A stretch of DNA of 64,000 nucleotides from Typha latifolia (taxonomy: Eukaryota; Streptophyta; Magnoliopsida; Poales; Typhaceae): assembly GCA_019914945.1 (NCBI GenBank), contig CM034103.1:9362001-9426000 (forward strand), read 5' to 3'. The position numbers were made by a program, and so were the translations under genes. The notes beneath the pieces were generated by a model. The model was not told where the DNA came from. It ran no database searches and saw nothing but the letters and a program-made list of their open reading frames with translations. Positions 1 to 11,443 of the stretch are shown in pieces. Within the stretch, counting starts at the first letter, position 1. Every line of letters begins with the position of its first letter.

Positions 1-215
1 CTTTAACCATCATGACATCGTTTGAGCACTTCAATGACGATTCTAAAATCTTTTTGAATACTTTGATTTTAAAATCTATGTTTCACTCTAAATATTTCAT
101 AACTTGTTATGACTTGTGCATATGCTTATACATAAAATTTAAACATATTACATAAATAAAAATTATGTTTTAAAACACAATTTGCTAATTACACTAGTAC
201 AAATAAAACCTTATA
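1..215. repeat. dispersed AT-rich repeat, copy 1
   Basis: This stretch reappears in diverged form at 14251-14465 in the same orientation, with shared blocks such as TTTGAGCACTTCAATGACGA, 'acttgtgcatatgct' and 'aatttgc.aattaca'. Weaker relatives lie near 59140-59290 and 62180-62300. Near three of the copies are CGAATG/TTCGAA-containing sequences. A decayed LTR end is likely, but no element boundary can be set because the copy begins at the window edge. Confidence 0.6.
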
Positions 216-3200
216 AATCTCCTCACACAAATATGAAAGATAACTCCTTAAGGAACTAGAACTCTCCAATTGTGTTCTCTAGATTCCCTCATGCATCTTT
301 AGACTGAGGGATGATCAATTCTAGTTCAGGCAAGACAAATTACAAAAGAAAACCCCAAGTTTTGAAATAAATTCTAAACTTCAATTATGTGCGATAGGAT
401 CGAATCGATCTAATCCGGTGCAAAATGAACTTATGTGGTGCCTTCTTCGGTCATCGTCAAAATTGTGTTGTGGTTTGAACTGACCAATAATGATTTAAAC
501 CCTTTATGCATGCTCTATTGAACTTTTCTTTTTACTACTTGAATATTTAATTTCTTCACATCTTAACACTCTTCAATAAATAGTGTATCTTAATGAAGCC
601 CTAGATTATACAACATGAATACTATCAATTTTATTCACAAATTTGCCGTTACAAAATAATTGCACCGACAATTTCATAAAAAAATATTAAATTTAAACAT
701 ATCTCTAATGTTACAATTAAGATAACGCAATGACTTCAGATCAGTCAAGTTTTGGCAAAAATAAAAACATCAGAAACCGTGAATGCAGTTGTGTAAAATA
801 AAAGTTAATTTATTACACGATTTTCAATTTAATCCAAAATCAAATTTGCATTCTTTAATTTCAGAAATTAAATTCCAACAACGGATAAATTTTATGCTTT
901 CAAACATTTTCAATAGCCTTAAAAAGCATAACCAAGTCGAAGCAATTTTTATAAAGCACAATATCATGTCAAGCTTCCATCAATGTCAAGAAATATCATG
1001 CATATCATGGCACAAGTATACATGACCAAAATATCATACCAAACTAAGCATGACATAATACATAACGCAACAAATTGTCAAAAAGTCAAATACATAAACC
1101 CAAATATGCTCAATAAAAATTAAAACACTCCCCCTATATCGTATTTAAAAATTAAAGTTAAATTCAAAGTCAAAAATAAACTCGAAACAAAGTAGAATAT
1201 GAAAATTAAATACATCTCTAAGTATAAAAACTGAACTCAAGTTAGTGTAAAAAAATTGAGTAAGGGTAGAAAAGAAAACTAGGAACCCACACTCAAAGCT
1301 GATTAATCTTATTTAACAAGGCGATAGAAAGAAAGACTAATTTGTAATCCCTTCCGACATTCCAATATCATAGTATTCAAGTAACTTTTTGAATATGAAT
1401 TGCATGATTAATTATTATTGTGAAGAAAATCACATCTCTTTGTTAAGTACCCTAGTGATGGATCGATGTCAACTAATAATTCAACTCCATGTATACGAAT
1501 CATACTCAAATGTAGCTCAAGCAATAAGACATGTGATGTAGATCTTCTTACACTAAATAAGCATATAGCTCTGTGAAGGAATTAGAAAACTCTTCTAAGA
1601 TGAGATTAGAAATTTCTACAGTTCTCCTATAAATCACATGGTGCATCAATCTCGGACTCTCAATGCCTTAAATACACAAGAGAGGAATATTCATGGCTTG
1701 TGCTAGGATAAACTAATAAATGAATTTCCAAAACTATTTTTGATTCTAAATTTTCATTTTCTATCTGGCGCATATTATCTGAAAGCTATTTATCAAGTTT
1801 GGATACCACTTAAAGTTTCTTAAGTGATTGTATTCCGACTATATTGAATGCCCTCAGCCCCATTTGGACGAAGGTCCTAAAACCTGCATACTGAATTTTG
1901 ATTTCTTCTCATTTTGTCTTAATTTTTTTACACAATCTGATCTTTCATAAGTTATATAATTTGACCATATGCTTTAAACTAACTTGTACAACATGATTAC
2001 ATGTAGCTTTGTCTAAGAGTTTTCTATTACAAAATATTACATTTACAATTTCAATAATCTTCTATATGTAGTGTGTCTTAATTATACATATAATTCTAAA
2101 TTGAACAAGACAAATTCTAGCTCTTTTGTCTTACAAGATAATAGCACTAATATGAACCCTTCCTATTGATGAGAATAGCACTCAGTTGGTCGTTTGAATC
2201 ACAGAGACATCAGTTTAATTAAGAATCCATCTACTCTCCACTTAATTCTCTTAAAAGGAATTTATAATCAAAACATTTTTTCTGTGTGTCCATCAAGCAT
2301 CATGAATCTTCATTATCCAAGCATATAACACACTACTTATTCACAAACAAGGAGGCCTTATTTGGTTGAGCTGGTCCCTTTACTTAATGATCTTCCCACT
2401 CAAAATAATGAAAGCTTTCCATCACCAAATGAACAAGATGTCCTCATTTTCCTCAGCCCCTTGTGCTTGGCACATATGAGAGAATAAGATGCCAAGCAAA
2501 CAGAACAGACCTCACCCCCATTTCAAGCCACCTACCAAGATGGACCACATCCAGAGAAGCTACATTCATCTCATCTGATTCCTTTTCTTCATTCTATCCT
2601 CCCCTTACTGTGTCTACTTACAGGTAAGTCATTCTCCAACGCCTCCACCATTTCACATCACCATTATTGCTCCCTGGTTCCTACTCCTAAGATTTCAAAG
2701 TTGAAAACCAACATGAATTTTTTTTTTCTTTACACCTACCTAGCACACCACAAGATCTCTTTTGGACGAAAAGAACAAATTATAATTCTCAGGGAATTGT
2801 ATAATTTATATCCTAGTTTTTTCTTTCTTCTTATTATTATTGGCATCCTATCATATCATATGGAGTTTTATTAACAATCATCTTTTATTGCTTCATAAAT
2901 ACTCTTGACTTAAATTTGACCTAGAAATAATCAACAACATAGAAAATGTTCGATCTCTTTCAACATTAAAAAAACAAAATATTAAAGTTAGCAGTCTATT
3001 GATCTTCATATTGTTCCCCTCTCATAATTTTGCTCTACCCCTTTTGTAACCTTAGTGACATAGTTATTAGACCTGGACCGAACATAATGTTCAGATTAAT
3101 AAACCAATGGACATGTTGGAAAAGGACGTTATAAATCGGTTGACTCACTAGTTTACTAGTGATCCATTAAACTGAATGTTACAAATCGACTAAGTTGCTC

Positions 3201-3300
3201 GCTTTTTCAAACCTACCTAGTTGTCCTCAATATTTGATTAGTTTATTATGTACCATCAGGGTAGTCTAATTCTACAATTAATCTAATTATTCCGTCTTAC
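216..3300. other. AT-rich intergenic DNA, no gene seen
   Basis: No coding region with recognisable protein similarity was found. The only sizeable open frame, 783-1025, is AT-rich, lacks domain character and is not credible. The stretch at 2340-2700 is less AT-rich and pyrimidine-rich, but no splice-consistent coding frame could be assembled. Confidence 0.5.
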
Positions 3301-3314
3301 TTTTTTTCACATTA

Positions 3315-3900
3315 AATTTATAAAAAATTTATAAATCACACCCTATATTTTACCTATTTTATGATTCACCCCTGTCTTTTGAGAATTTTATAATCCGACC
3401 CTTATTTTTCTCTATAATTTTATTTAACATTAAGATATTATTTTGACTAATTAACATTAACCAAATTATTAAAATATCCTAACCTCTTTAGCCCTCTTCT
3501 CTATGCCTACATCATCTTCCTTCATCTTCCCTTCAACTACCTCCTCCCATGGTCATCGTAGCCACCATCTTCCCTCATCTTCTCCCCTGCTCCTCCTCCT
3601 CCTCTTCTTCTTCTTCTTCTTCTTCTTCTTCCTCCCCCTTCTCCTCTTCTGCCAATCTCATAAGAAAGATGCGAGAGAATGAGAGAATGAAGGAGATATG
3701 AATAACTTGGATATTTTATAAAATAATTAGTATATTATAAATAAATATTTCTTTGTTGGTACCATTTATGTAAACCTAGGGTATTAAATAAAAGTTATAG
3801 AAAATAGAAATGGCCGGGTTATAAAATACTTAAAAGATGGGAGTGTGATTCATAAAATAGATAAAATATAGAGTGTGATTTCTAAAATTTGTATATTTAT
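3315..3900. mobile_element. MITE-like element with about 100-bp terminal inverted repeats
   Basis: The left end (3315-3430, with 'aaatcacaccctatatttta') is matched in reverse complement by the right end (3785-3900, with 'aaatcacactctatatttta'), imperfectly over about 100 bp. No transposase is present. The middle is pyrimidine-rich and holds a CTC/CTT microsatellite at about 3590-3632. No clear target duplication could be defined because the flanks are AT-rich. Confidence 0.65.
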
Positions 3901-6346
3901 TGAGAAAAAAATATATAAGAAGGGAGGAGTATAATGAGAGGAGGAAGGGGAAAGAGATTACAGAGTAACGATTATAGATAGCTCATCAAAGGATGTTAGA
4001 TTTTTGTATTGGCAATTCATATACAAAAAAATCTAAAAATCTATTTCGATGTATTTAGAATATGTTATAAAAATGTGACTACAGAAAAAGAAGATTAAAA
4101 TTTGTACTTATCACACACTTTACAAGAGTCACAATGAGTAAAAGATCATTTGATCATTGGAAGGGCTTTGAACGTTATTGTGACATTTTAGATAGTACAA
4201 ATGCCTTCTTTGAAGTGTTCAAATGGTTTCATGACATTTAAAACAGTACAAGAAAAACCCTTTGGGTGTTCGAATGACCACTCTACGTAACACTCGGGCA
4301 TTTGAGTGGACACTCAAGCATTCGAACGACCAGGATGAGGAGGTTGAGTCCTAGTTCGACTTCAAGTGTTCTTTTTTAAAGTCTTTTTCTCTACCTATAG
4401 AAACTAAACAATCTTAGGTCATGGTTTAACGTCAACTGAAGATATTTGGAGCACTAGAAAGTTTGCTATTGGAGCATTCTTGGAGATTAGAAATATTAGA
4501 AAAATATAATTCATTTGGATATATTGATCAATTATTGCTACTTTATTTTTTGGATCGAGTTACTATCTTGAGGATCACTAAGATCAGTTGATCAACCACT
4601 TGAAGCAATTAATCGCTAGTTCTAATGAATAAGAAAACTTTAAATAGAACTACTAGATTCAGAGGGTGATGTTTAAGTGGTTCTTGTATTTGCAACTTAT
4701 TAATAGTTGATTTTATCCTAAAGAAAAGGTTCCATGGTTTTTATGGATCGGCTTTGTAGGATTTTCCATGTAAAAATCTTGTGTATTTGCATTTATTGGT
4801 TATTAATGGTAGACGGTCGTTATCTTCTAAGTTAGGGTTAGAAGGTTTTGACAATTAGTAAGCTGAGTATCGAGGAAGCGCTTGTTGGTAAGGATGTCCC
4901 TACTCCCTAGTATATTCAGTTTAAGAATAACCAGTCAAAGACATGTCTTCACTTTGGAATTCAAGGAGGTCTTCCAAAGGCTAACCTCTTAGAATCAAGT
5001 AGGAGAAGAGCATGCCTGGAATTGGTAGAGAAGGACATCAAACAAGAGAAAAAAGAGAAGCAATGCTAATCCACAATAGGGAATGCCAGTCGAAAGGAAT
5101 TCTAAGGAAGACCTTAATCCAATAGAATTAATCTTTCTGATAATTCGAGGCCTAGAAGACCAGTAAGCTAGAAAGGTCGACAAAATCACTTTCACTAGAA
5201 TCTTTCTAACTTAAATAAATACAAAGTGTAATTAATTAAGAACTACCTATATATTATTTAATATTATAAAATTTTAGATAAACTAGTGGTTCAATATAGT
5301 GATCCACTTACTGAAACAATATCCCAATGGTCCTACCACTACTTGAGTCAACATCTAGTCTAGTTTTAATAAGTATGCTTAGAGGTATTAAATTAGGAAA
5401 TTTTTATTTAATACCCTATATTTTTATGTATTTGTGATTTACACTAACTGAATATTTGTAGAACACATCCTACTATTAGATTCATAAACTAAACTTAATT
5501 AAACTTTCTAAGTTAAATTAACTACATTAAATATATTATCAAAATACCCTTACTCGACCTAAACCCAACTTCACAGTAAGAAACCCATCTCCTCTGCAAA
5601 CCCAAAACAATATAATCAATAATCATTAACATGTCAAACAAATAAAACCTATGACTAATTCCTTGGTCTTCTCGTTTTAATATTTAGCCAAAGGGAGAGA
5701 ATTATAGTGCCCTAAAAGAAAAAAGACAAGGGAAAGGAGGAGGAGGACAATTTAGGCATGTTAATAGAATGAAATATTTTTAACAAATGCGGGTTTATAT
5801 TGCACATATTTGATAGAACACAATCAACACATGGTGCAATTTATAAATATTAAAGATGTAAAATGTCAACCATAAATATGGGAAAAGGTAGGATATTAAA
5901 CGTAGATAACCCTGTGAAATTTATTTATTTATAACAAAATTATAAGAGTCGAATCATATAATTTAAAATTCCCTAGTTCCTAAGAATTGTTAACCCCTTG
6001 AACTAGTCGATGTGGAATAGCTTCCACATTTGTGGTTCTAATAAGAAGATAAGTATCAAGAAAAAGAAAAGAAAAAAAGAGGGGGTAAGAAGAAGTAGTG
6101 TGGGGTTGGTCATCATCTTTATCATTTAAGACATGCCCTAATAATCCAAAGGAAATAAAGGGACCATCATGGCACCCAAAGCAGCATGGAGATAGAATGG
6201 AAGCCATCAAACCAATCAACTTCCTGTGCTCTTCTTGCTGCATTCATTGGGGTCCCATGTCTCGCCTTGGCTGGGCTTCACCAGACACGGCCCCCACCTC
6301 TCCATGTATGTTTAATTACTAAGACCTAAGAATGTTCATTTGAAAA

Positions 6347-6348
<2 letters not shown>
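3901..6348. other. intergenic DNA, no gene seen
   Basis: No convincing coding sequence. At 4250-4360 there are several TTCGAATGACC/CGAACGACC-like motifs resembling those in the LTRs elsewhere in the window, so a decayed LTR is possible. The segment 5395-5905 has weak inverted similarity at its ends ('tttaataccctata' against 'gtttaatatccta') and could be a decayed MITE. Confidence 0.4.

Positions 6349-6386
<38 letters not shown>
6349..6386. repeat. (AT)n microsatellite
   Basis: Uninterrupted AT dinucleotide run of about 38 bp. Confidence 0.95.
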
Positions 6387-6389
<3 letters not shown>

Positions 6390-8935
6390 CATTGGACTTT
6401 GATACGCAAGATGTTAACATACTATGACCTTTCAACCATCGACATGACTATTTTCCATTTTTTTCTGCAACATCAAAGGACCATTAGTTTTGTTTTCTTA
6501 TAGGGCTAGAGTGAGAATTCATTAATATTTTAAAAAAGTTTGAAAAAGAATTGTAGAAAAATAAAATAAAAAATGGTATTTCTTAGATTATCTTTTTTGT
6601 CAAAAAAAAAGGTAAGTAAATAGTGTGCATGTATTAGTTTCGTAGACATGAAAAATTAAGTTTCGTAGACATAAAAAATTAAGTCAAGAATGGCGAAATC
6701 TTTTATAGGAATTAATGGAGAAAGTTCCCAAAGCTGCAATATCTCTAGAACTGGCTTGTTCCAAAAGCTATGGAGATGGAGCAAACATCGAAAAGGAGCC
6801 GCTTGATCTTAGATCTCAAGGTCTTTGCTAAGCTAAAATCGCTTAAGCACTAGAAGCTCATGAATGAGCTAAATAGACTCAAAGTGTCTGAATCCTCAAG
6901 CGTCAGAAGAGTACTCCTCGCAAGCTTCCGGCGGAAGTCCTTAAAAATACTATTTTGGTTTCGGGAATCTCGGCTTCGGCCGAGCAGACTGGTCTCTCTA
7001 ATACAGTTTGATTTATGCATATTATCTATTGGAATATTATGGGTCTCTCTAAAAGGGAAGGTTAGCTTCATCTTTTTAAATTGTTAAACCTTCATTCTTC
7101 ATATCTACTTGCTCTCATAGAAACGCAAACTAACCCCATGGCCTCTAATGCTTTTATTCGTAGATTGGGTGAGTCTTGGAGTGGCTCTTACATTCCAAGG
7201 ACAGGGGCAGCAAGAGGTATCATGATATGCTGGCCCCTAATGGCTGTCAAAGTCTCAGTTCTTGGTTCATCAAAGCAAATGCTCCATTGTACTATTACCA
7301 TGGAACGTAAGTCTTCCCAACTCTTGAAAGTGTATGCTAGCACTATTGCAATAACTAGGAATTGGTTATGGAATGAGTTGAGTTTTATGTCACCGAATTT
7401 ACCTTTCATTTTAGTTGTTGAATTGCTTACCTATTATCGGGGGACATTGTCCCTTTCTCCTTTAACAATGAGGTTCAAATTAGCCACATTATGTATTCGG
7501 ATGACCTTCTCTTAGTCATTAAGGCTTGTCCTATCGCTTGCTTACAATTAATATATTTATTTATGAAGCATGAGACTAGTACTAATATGAAAATTTATAG
7601 AGCCAAGTCTAAGGTGTTCTTTCCTGATGAGATCCTTGGTAGTATCCGCACTACTATTCTTAGTTGATTAAACATGCATGTTGAGATGTTTCCTTTTAAA
7701 TACCTTGGATAAAAAATTCCTGCTAATAGAATATTAATTAGGGATCATGACGAAATTCTTTCACAAGTTGAGAATAAACTCGGAGGTTAAAAAAGCGCCA
7801 CCCTCTCCCAAGCAGGCATAGTTGTTTTTATTAATTATATGTTGAACTCGATGTCTATACAACATTAACAAAACTTTAAAAAAAAATTTGTGGGAAAAAG
7901 GTGAAAATAAAAAAGGTCTTCACTTGGTTGGTTGGGACTAGGCCACCCAGCCTAAGGCAGTTGGAAGCCTCGGGATTAAGAAGTTGTGCCTCACTTGGTT
8001 AGCCATAATAGCTAAGAATGTAACTCATGTTCTTAACGAGTGTGGAGGTATATGGGCTAATCTGGTTAAGGCTAGATATGATGTGCTTTATCGTTAGTTT
8101 CGTAAGAATCCTAGGCGTTATTTGTGGACCTAATGGCTCTTTGTTTCTGCTATAGTTGAAATTAGCAAGGGAACCACCTTAAGGTTATTTGCAATTATAG
8201 GACTATGAATGTTTGCTGAGATCCATAGATCTCGTTTGTTCCTATAGACAAATGGCATGTTTTTAAGTAAAGTGGCTAATCCAATTTATGTTAATTAGTG
8301 AGATGTTAAGCTTATCAATCGATACTTTGGGCCCTCTTTGGCTAACTCTATTTTCAAGATTAATCTCCCTATGTAGGACTGGGATGATCTGTGGATCTTG
8401 AGAGAACACACCTCTAGGATTAAGACAAGTTATTTTACAATTCTTTGCTTAACCCTGGTGACAGAGGTCACTGTTGGAATTGTTGGAAGCTAATTTGGTC
8501 TCTCAACATGCCCTCTAAATTAAAGTCTTCTTATGGAAATTATGTTGGGGAAGATCTCTACTAAGAGCTATCTCATTTCTATTGGCCTCTCTTCGGATAC
8601 TATTTGCTCCCTATGCTCTCTTGCCAACCAAAGCATCCCACATCTTTTCCTTCGCTATAGAGTGGTATATACCTTACGGGGGTTTGTTAGAACCTGCCTT
8701 TCAATCCATCTCAGCTTCTAGGACAATTGGGATCAGGGGGGCTAGCTCTTTGAGGGGGAGAACCTCCTTAGTACTCTGGGGCATGAGTCATTGCTCTAAT
8801 TATCGTTCTTTTGTGGCGAATTTGGAAGAACTGAACAATTTTATCTATAATAGCCAAAGGGAGGATTTTGAAAAGGTTTGGACTCACTCCTTTCACATGA
8901 CTAATGATTATGTGGATGATAGGTTCTCGAACTAA

Positions 8936-9829
8936 AGATAGGTTACACAACGATTCCTTCAAGATCTGAATGTATTACAGAAATCAGTCCGTGCAACCAT
9001 GGGAAACTATTCGTCAAATATACTCTGGTAGTCGAAAAATTATAAAACCAAGTGGAATAGATCTGTAACTTCCACCCTCCTCAATTTATCCTTTTACCAA
9101 TCTGAACTGCAACGAACGAAAACACGGAATAACGTAGGTGATGGTGGTGGTGACGGATGGTGTGGATGTTAGGATTATGGATGGGTATGGAGGTGAAGGT
9201 GGATAGTGGATGTGATTAAGGGATATAGACGAAGGAAACGAAGTGGTCGAGATCCCAAAGAAGCGGGGTGACTCGACAATCGAGGGAGATTAGAAGTTAG
9301 GAGAAACCTTGGCAACGATAGAGGTGAAAGGATGGTGAAGAGGGAGGAGGGAAATTAGGGTAGATAGATGATAGAGAGGCAAGAAATCAATATTCCAATA
9401 GTATAATGAAGTTGGCTGTCATCTATATATTTCTAGAGGCTAGCCAATAAGTCCTAAAACAATATGTAACCCTAATTCTAGAAGATTTCCATCTATCGCG
9501 TTCGAACGGGCCTGATCGCGTTCGAACGGGCCTGATCGCGTTCGAACGGGCCCGATCATGTTCGAACGCACCAAAAGACGTTCTCTGTATGTGCGAACGC
9601 GATGCAGGCGTGCGAACGCGATGCAGGCATTCGAACGCGGGTGTTTGAACTCACCCGACTACGTTCGAACGCACAATATGTGTTCTCTGTATTTGCAAAC
9701 TTGATGCAAGCGTTCGCAAGGGCATTCGAACGTGACCCTTCCTGCGTTCGGACGCGATCTACAGAAATTTTATTTTAATAAAAATAAATAAATTAATGTA
9801 ATAAGAAAATATCCTAACTAAGTGTATCA
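8936..9829 (-). mobile_element. solo LTR inserted in the LINE
   Basis: It aligns end to end with the solo LTR at 52063-52838: the start AGATAGGTTAC corresponds to TGATAGGTTAC, and the end is GTGTATCA. It shares a GGTGATGGTGGT-type segment, a 'gaggctagccaataag' segment and a CGTTCGAACGC-rich segment. LINE reading frames resume on both sides. No target duplication is obvious (ACTAA before, GTGAA after), which fits the mutated first base. Orientation is inferred from the related LTRs at 24597-33575, whose coding strand is known. Confidence 0.75.
9497..9556. repeat. three tandem 20-bp units containing CGTTCGAACG
   Basis: The unit CGCGTTCGAACGGGCCTGAT is present at 9497 and 9517, and with one change (CCCGAT) at 9537. 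A partial fourth unit follows. The unit lies within the LTR at 8936-9829 and explains part of that copy's extra length. Confidence 0.95.
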
Positions 9830-10408
9830 GTGAAGAACACTTTCATCGGTCACACAAAACTGGTATCTTCCAATTGTCTGGTTTGGTAGAAACCTCCATA
9901 TCTTTAGTGATGTAAGGTCTACACTAATGACTCATTTTTGACTAGACAGAGCTAGCAGGGGCAGGCTTCATGGCTTAATGGACAAATTGTGCTCCTTTTT
10001 TTAGTAGGGGTGAGATGTGGAGTCTAGCATATTTGGGTGGTGTCTGACTCACTGCTCTTGGTTCATATGGTCAATCATCGATGACAGCCTTCTTAGACGG
10101 TAGAGTCTTTAGTTGATGACATTATTACTCTAACTCATAATTTCTAAATTACAGTTACTTATATTTTGAGGAAAATCAATTATGGTGCTGATTGACTTAC
10201 AAATTAGAATAGATTCTTAGAATATAAATGTACTGGGGATAGAGATTTTCCTTCTGATTTAGTCCAGCTTTTGATCTCGGAATCTGAGGAGCATTTTGTG
10301 TGGCAATTGATTTATAAATACTTCTCCTTATATATATAATTAGCTTGCAAACAAGAATAAATTTTTAGGATATGAATGTACTAAGGATGAATTCCTAGTG
10401 AGTCTAGC

Positions 10409-10411
<3 letters not shown>

Positions 10412-10467
<56 letters not shown>
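10412..10467. repeat. (TA)n microsatellite
   Basis: TA dinucleotide run of about 56 bp, roughly 200 bp beyond the stop codon of the RING gene. Confidence 0.95.
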
Positions 10468-10470
<3 letters not shown>

Positions 10471-10666
10471 AAACACTTGCAATCATCATGGTCATAGCAT
10501 ATCAAGAAAACTGAAATGCAAGCAATCCAATCCAAAACAACAATTGAACTCGGAATCTGTACAAAATGTGCTTTCACCCTCCTTTTGGGTTTCAGCAAAT
10601 CTATCTATCATCCACTCTTGTAGTCTATGTACACTACCAAACTCATAAACCATCTACTAATTGCCG

Positions 10667-11179
10667 CTAAGACGAACGAAATTGGAGGGGGAGGAGGAGA
10701 TAGCCTTCGTCATCGCGGTACCCGTCGACAGAGCGCTCCCCCGCCGGCTCATCCGGCGCCAGCGGCGCGCGGCAGAGGGGGCACGTGCGCTGCCCGTGTT
10801 CGGCCCAGCGGTCCAGGCAGCCCCGGTGGAAGACGTGGCGGCAGCTGGTTGGCCGCCGGACCTCCTCGGGGCCCTCGAAGTCGTGGAGGCAGACGGCGCA
10901 GCTCTCCGGGAGCTGGCGGCCTTCGAGGGCTTGCAGCTCCTCGAATCGGAACAGGGGCGCGTCTCCTTGGGTGGGCTGCGATATACGGTGGTAACGGTGC
11001 TGGCTGTTGGAGTCTGGCCACTGGATTTGGATGTGGTGGTCGGAGTCGGAGTCGGAGAGGAGGCAGCCGAGGCCGAGGGAGTTGAAGGCCCAGGTGATGA
11101 GGCGCCTCATGTGACCCAACAGGAAGAGGAGGTGGAGGAGGAGCCTTGGGAGCTCGGAGTAGCCCACGGGGAAACCCAT
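10667..11179 (-). CDS. BRH1: BRH1-like RING-H2 E3 ubiquitin ligase
   Basis: This single-exon gene predicts a 170-aa protein. The conserved BRH1-type N-terminus MGFPVGYSEL sets the start at the ATG ending at 11179; a frame open to 11188 begins with TTG, not a start codon. Residues 11-38 are hydrophobic and could anchor the protein to a membrane. The RING-H2 finger has ligands C94, C97, C113, H115, H118, C121, C133 and C136, with the family's conserved CRHVFHRGCLDRW core. RING-H2 proteins of this group act as E3 ubiquitin ligases, and Arabidopsis BRH1 is brassinosteroid-responsive; substrates cannot be inferred here. The gene is GC-rich, unlike its AT-rich surroundings. A TATA run lies about 250 bp upstream, and the 5' leader carries repeated AGAGACTAGAG-like purine motifs. 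It sits next to a dead LINE but is itself intact. Confidence 0.92.
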   Translation of the reverse strand: MGFPVGYSELPRLLLHLLFLLGHMRRLITWAFNSLGLGCLLSDSDSDHHIQIQWPDSNSQHRYHRISQPTQGDAPLFRFEELQALEGRQLPESCAVCLHDFEGPEEVRRPTSCRHVFHRGCLDRWAEHGQRTCPLCRAPLAPDEPAGERSVDGYRDDEGYLLLPLQFRSS

Positions 11180-11429
11180 CCTTATCAATTACTTCTCCAA
11201 GATGTGCCTCTCTTTCTCTCTATGTCGAGGGCTAGGCAGAGACGATGGTTAATGTATTAAGTAGAGGAGGAGCTACAGCGGTTACAGCTCATGGGGGGGG
11301 TGTTCTGATTTTGCTCCAGAAATGTGACAGAGATCTCCCCCTTTCTCTAGTCTCTATACTCTAGTCTCTAGTCTCTACTCTATTCCTACTTCTCTCTCAG
11401 GTGGGTGCGGGTGTGGCTCTCACTTGTTA

Positions 11430-11443
11430 AATATATATATATA
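11430..11443 (-). promoter_or_regulatory. probable TATA box of the RING gene
   Basis: A TATATATATATA run on the minus strand about 250 bp upstream of the ATG at 11179. An ATTGG (inverted CCAAT) lies just upstream of it. Position suits a plant core promoter with a leader of about 220 bp; the start site itself is not determined. Confidence 0.45.

Larger units (their letters stand above)
6850..10320 (+). pseudogene. decayed LINE (non-LTR retrotransposon) ORF2, interrupted by an LTR
   Basis: In shifting frames the plus strand shows, in order: the start of an AP-endonuclease domain (WNIMGLSKREG near 7035, then ALIETQTNP near 7110); an RT catalytic block (IMYSDDLLLV near 7490) followed by the FPFKYLG motif near 7690; a zf-RVT region (8470-8720, with CSLCSLANQSIPHLFL); and, beyond the LTR at 8936-9829, the usual linker (WYLPIVWFGRNLHIF near 9870) and an RNase H tail ending near 10310. 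Most of the RT palm and fingers are missing, and stops and frameshifts are frequent. It is therefore dead and internally deleted. Downstream it abuts the RING gene's 3' side. Confidence 0.85.

Noticed and set aside
783..1025. 80-aa open frame
   Set aside because: AT-rich, no domain, no supporting gene structure; expected by chance.
5395..5905. possible MITE
   Set aside because: End similarity is short and AT-rich; boundaries cannot be fixed.
10627..11260. long plus-strand frames opposite the RING gene
   Set aside because: Antisense shadows of a GC-rich exon; the minus strand has the complete RING-H2 finger.
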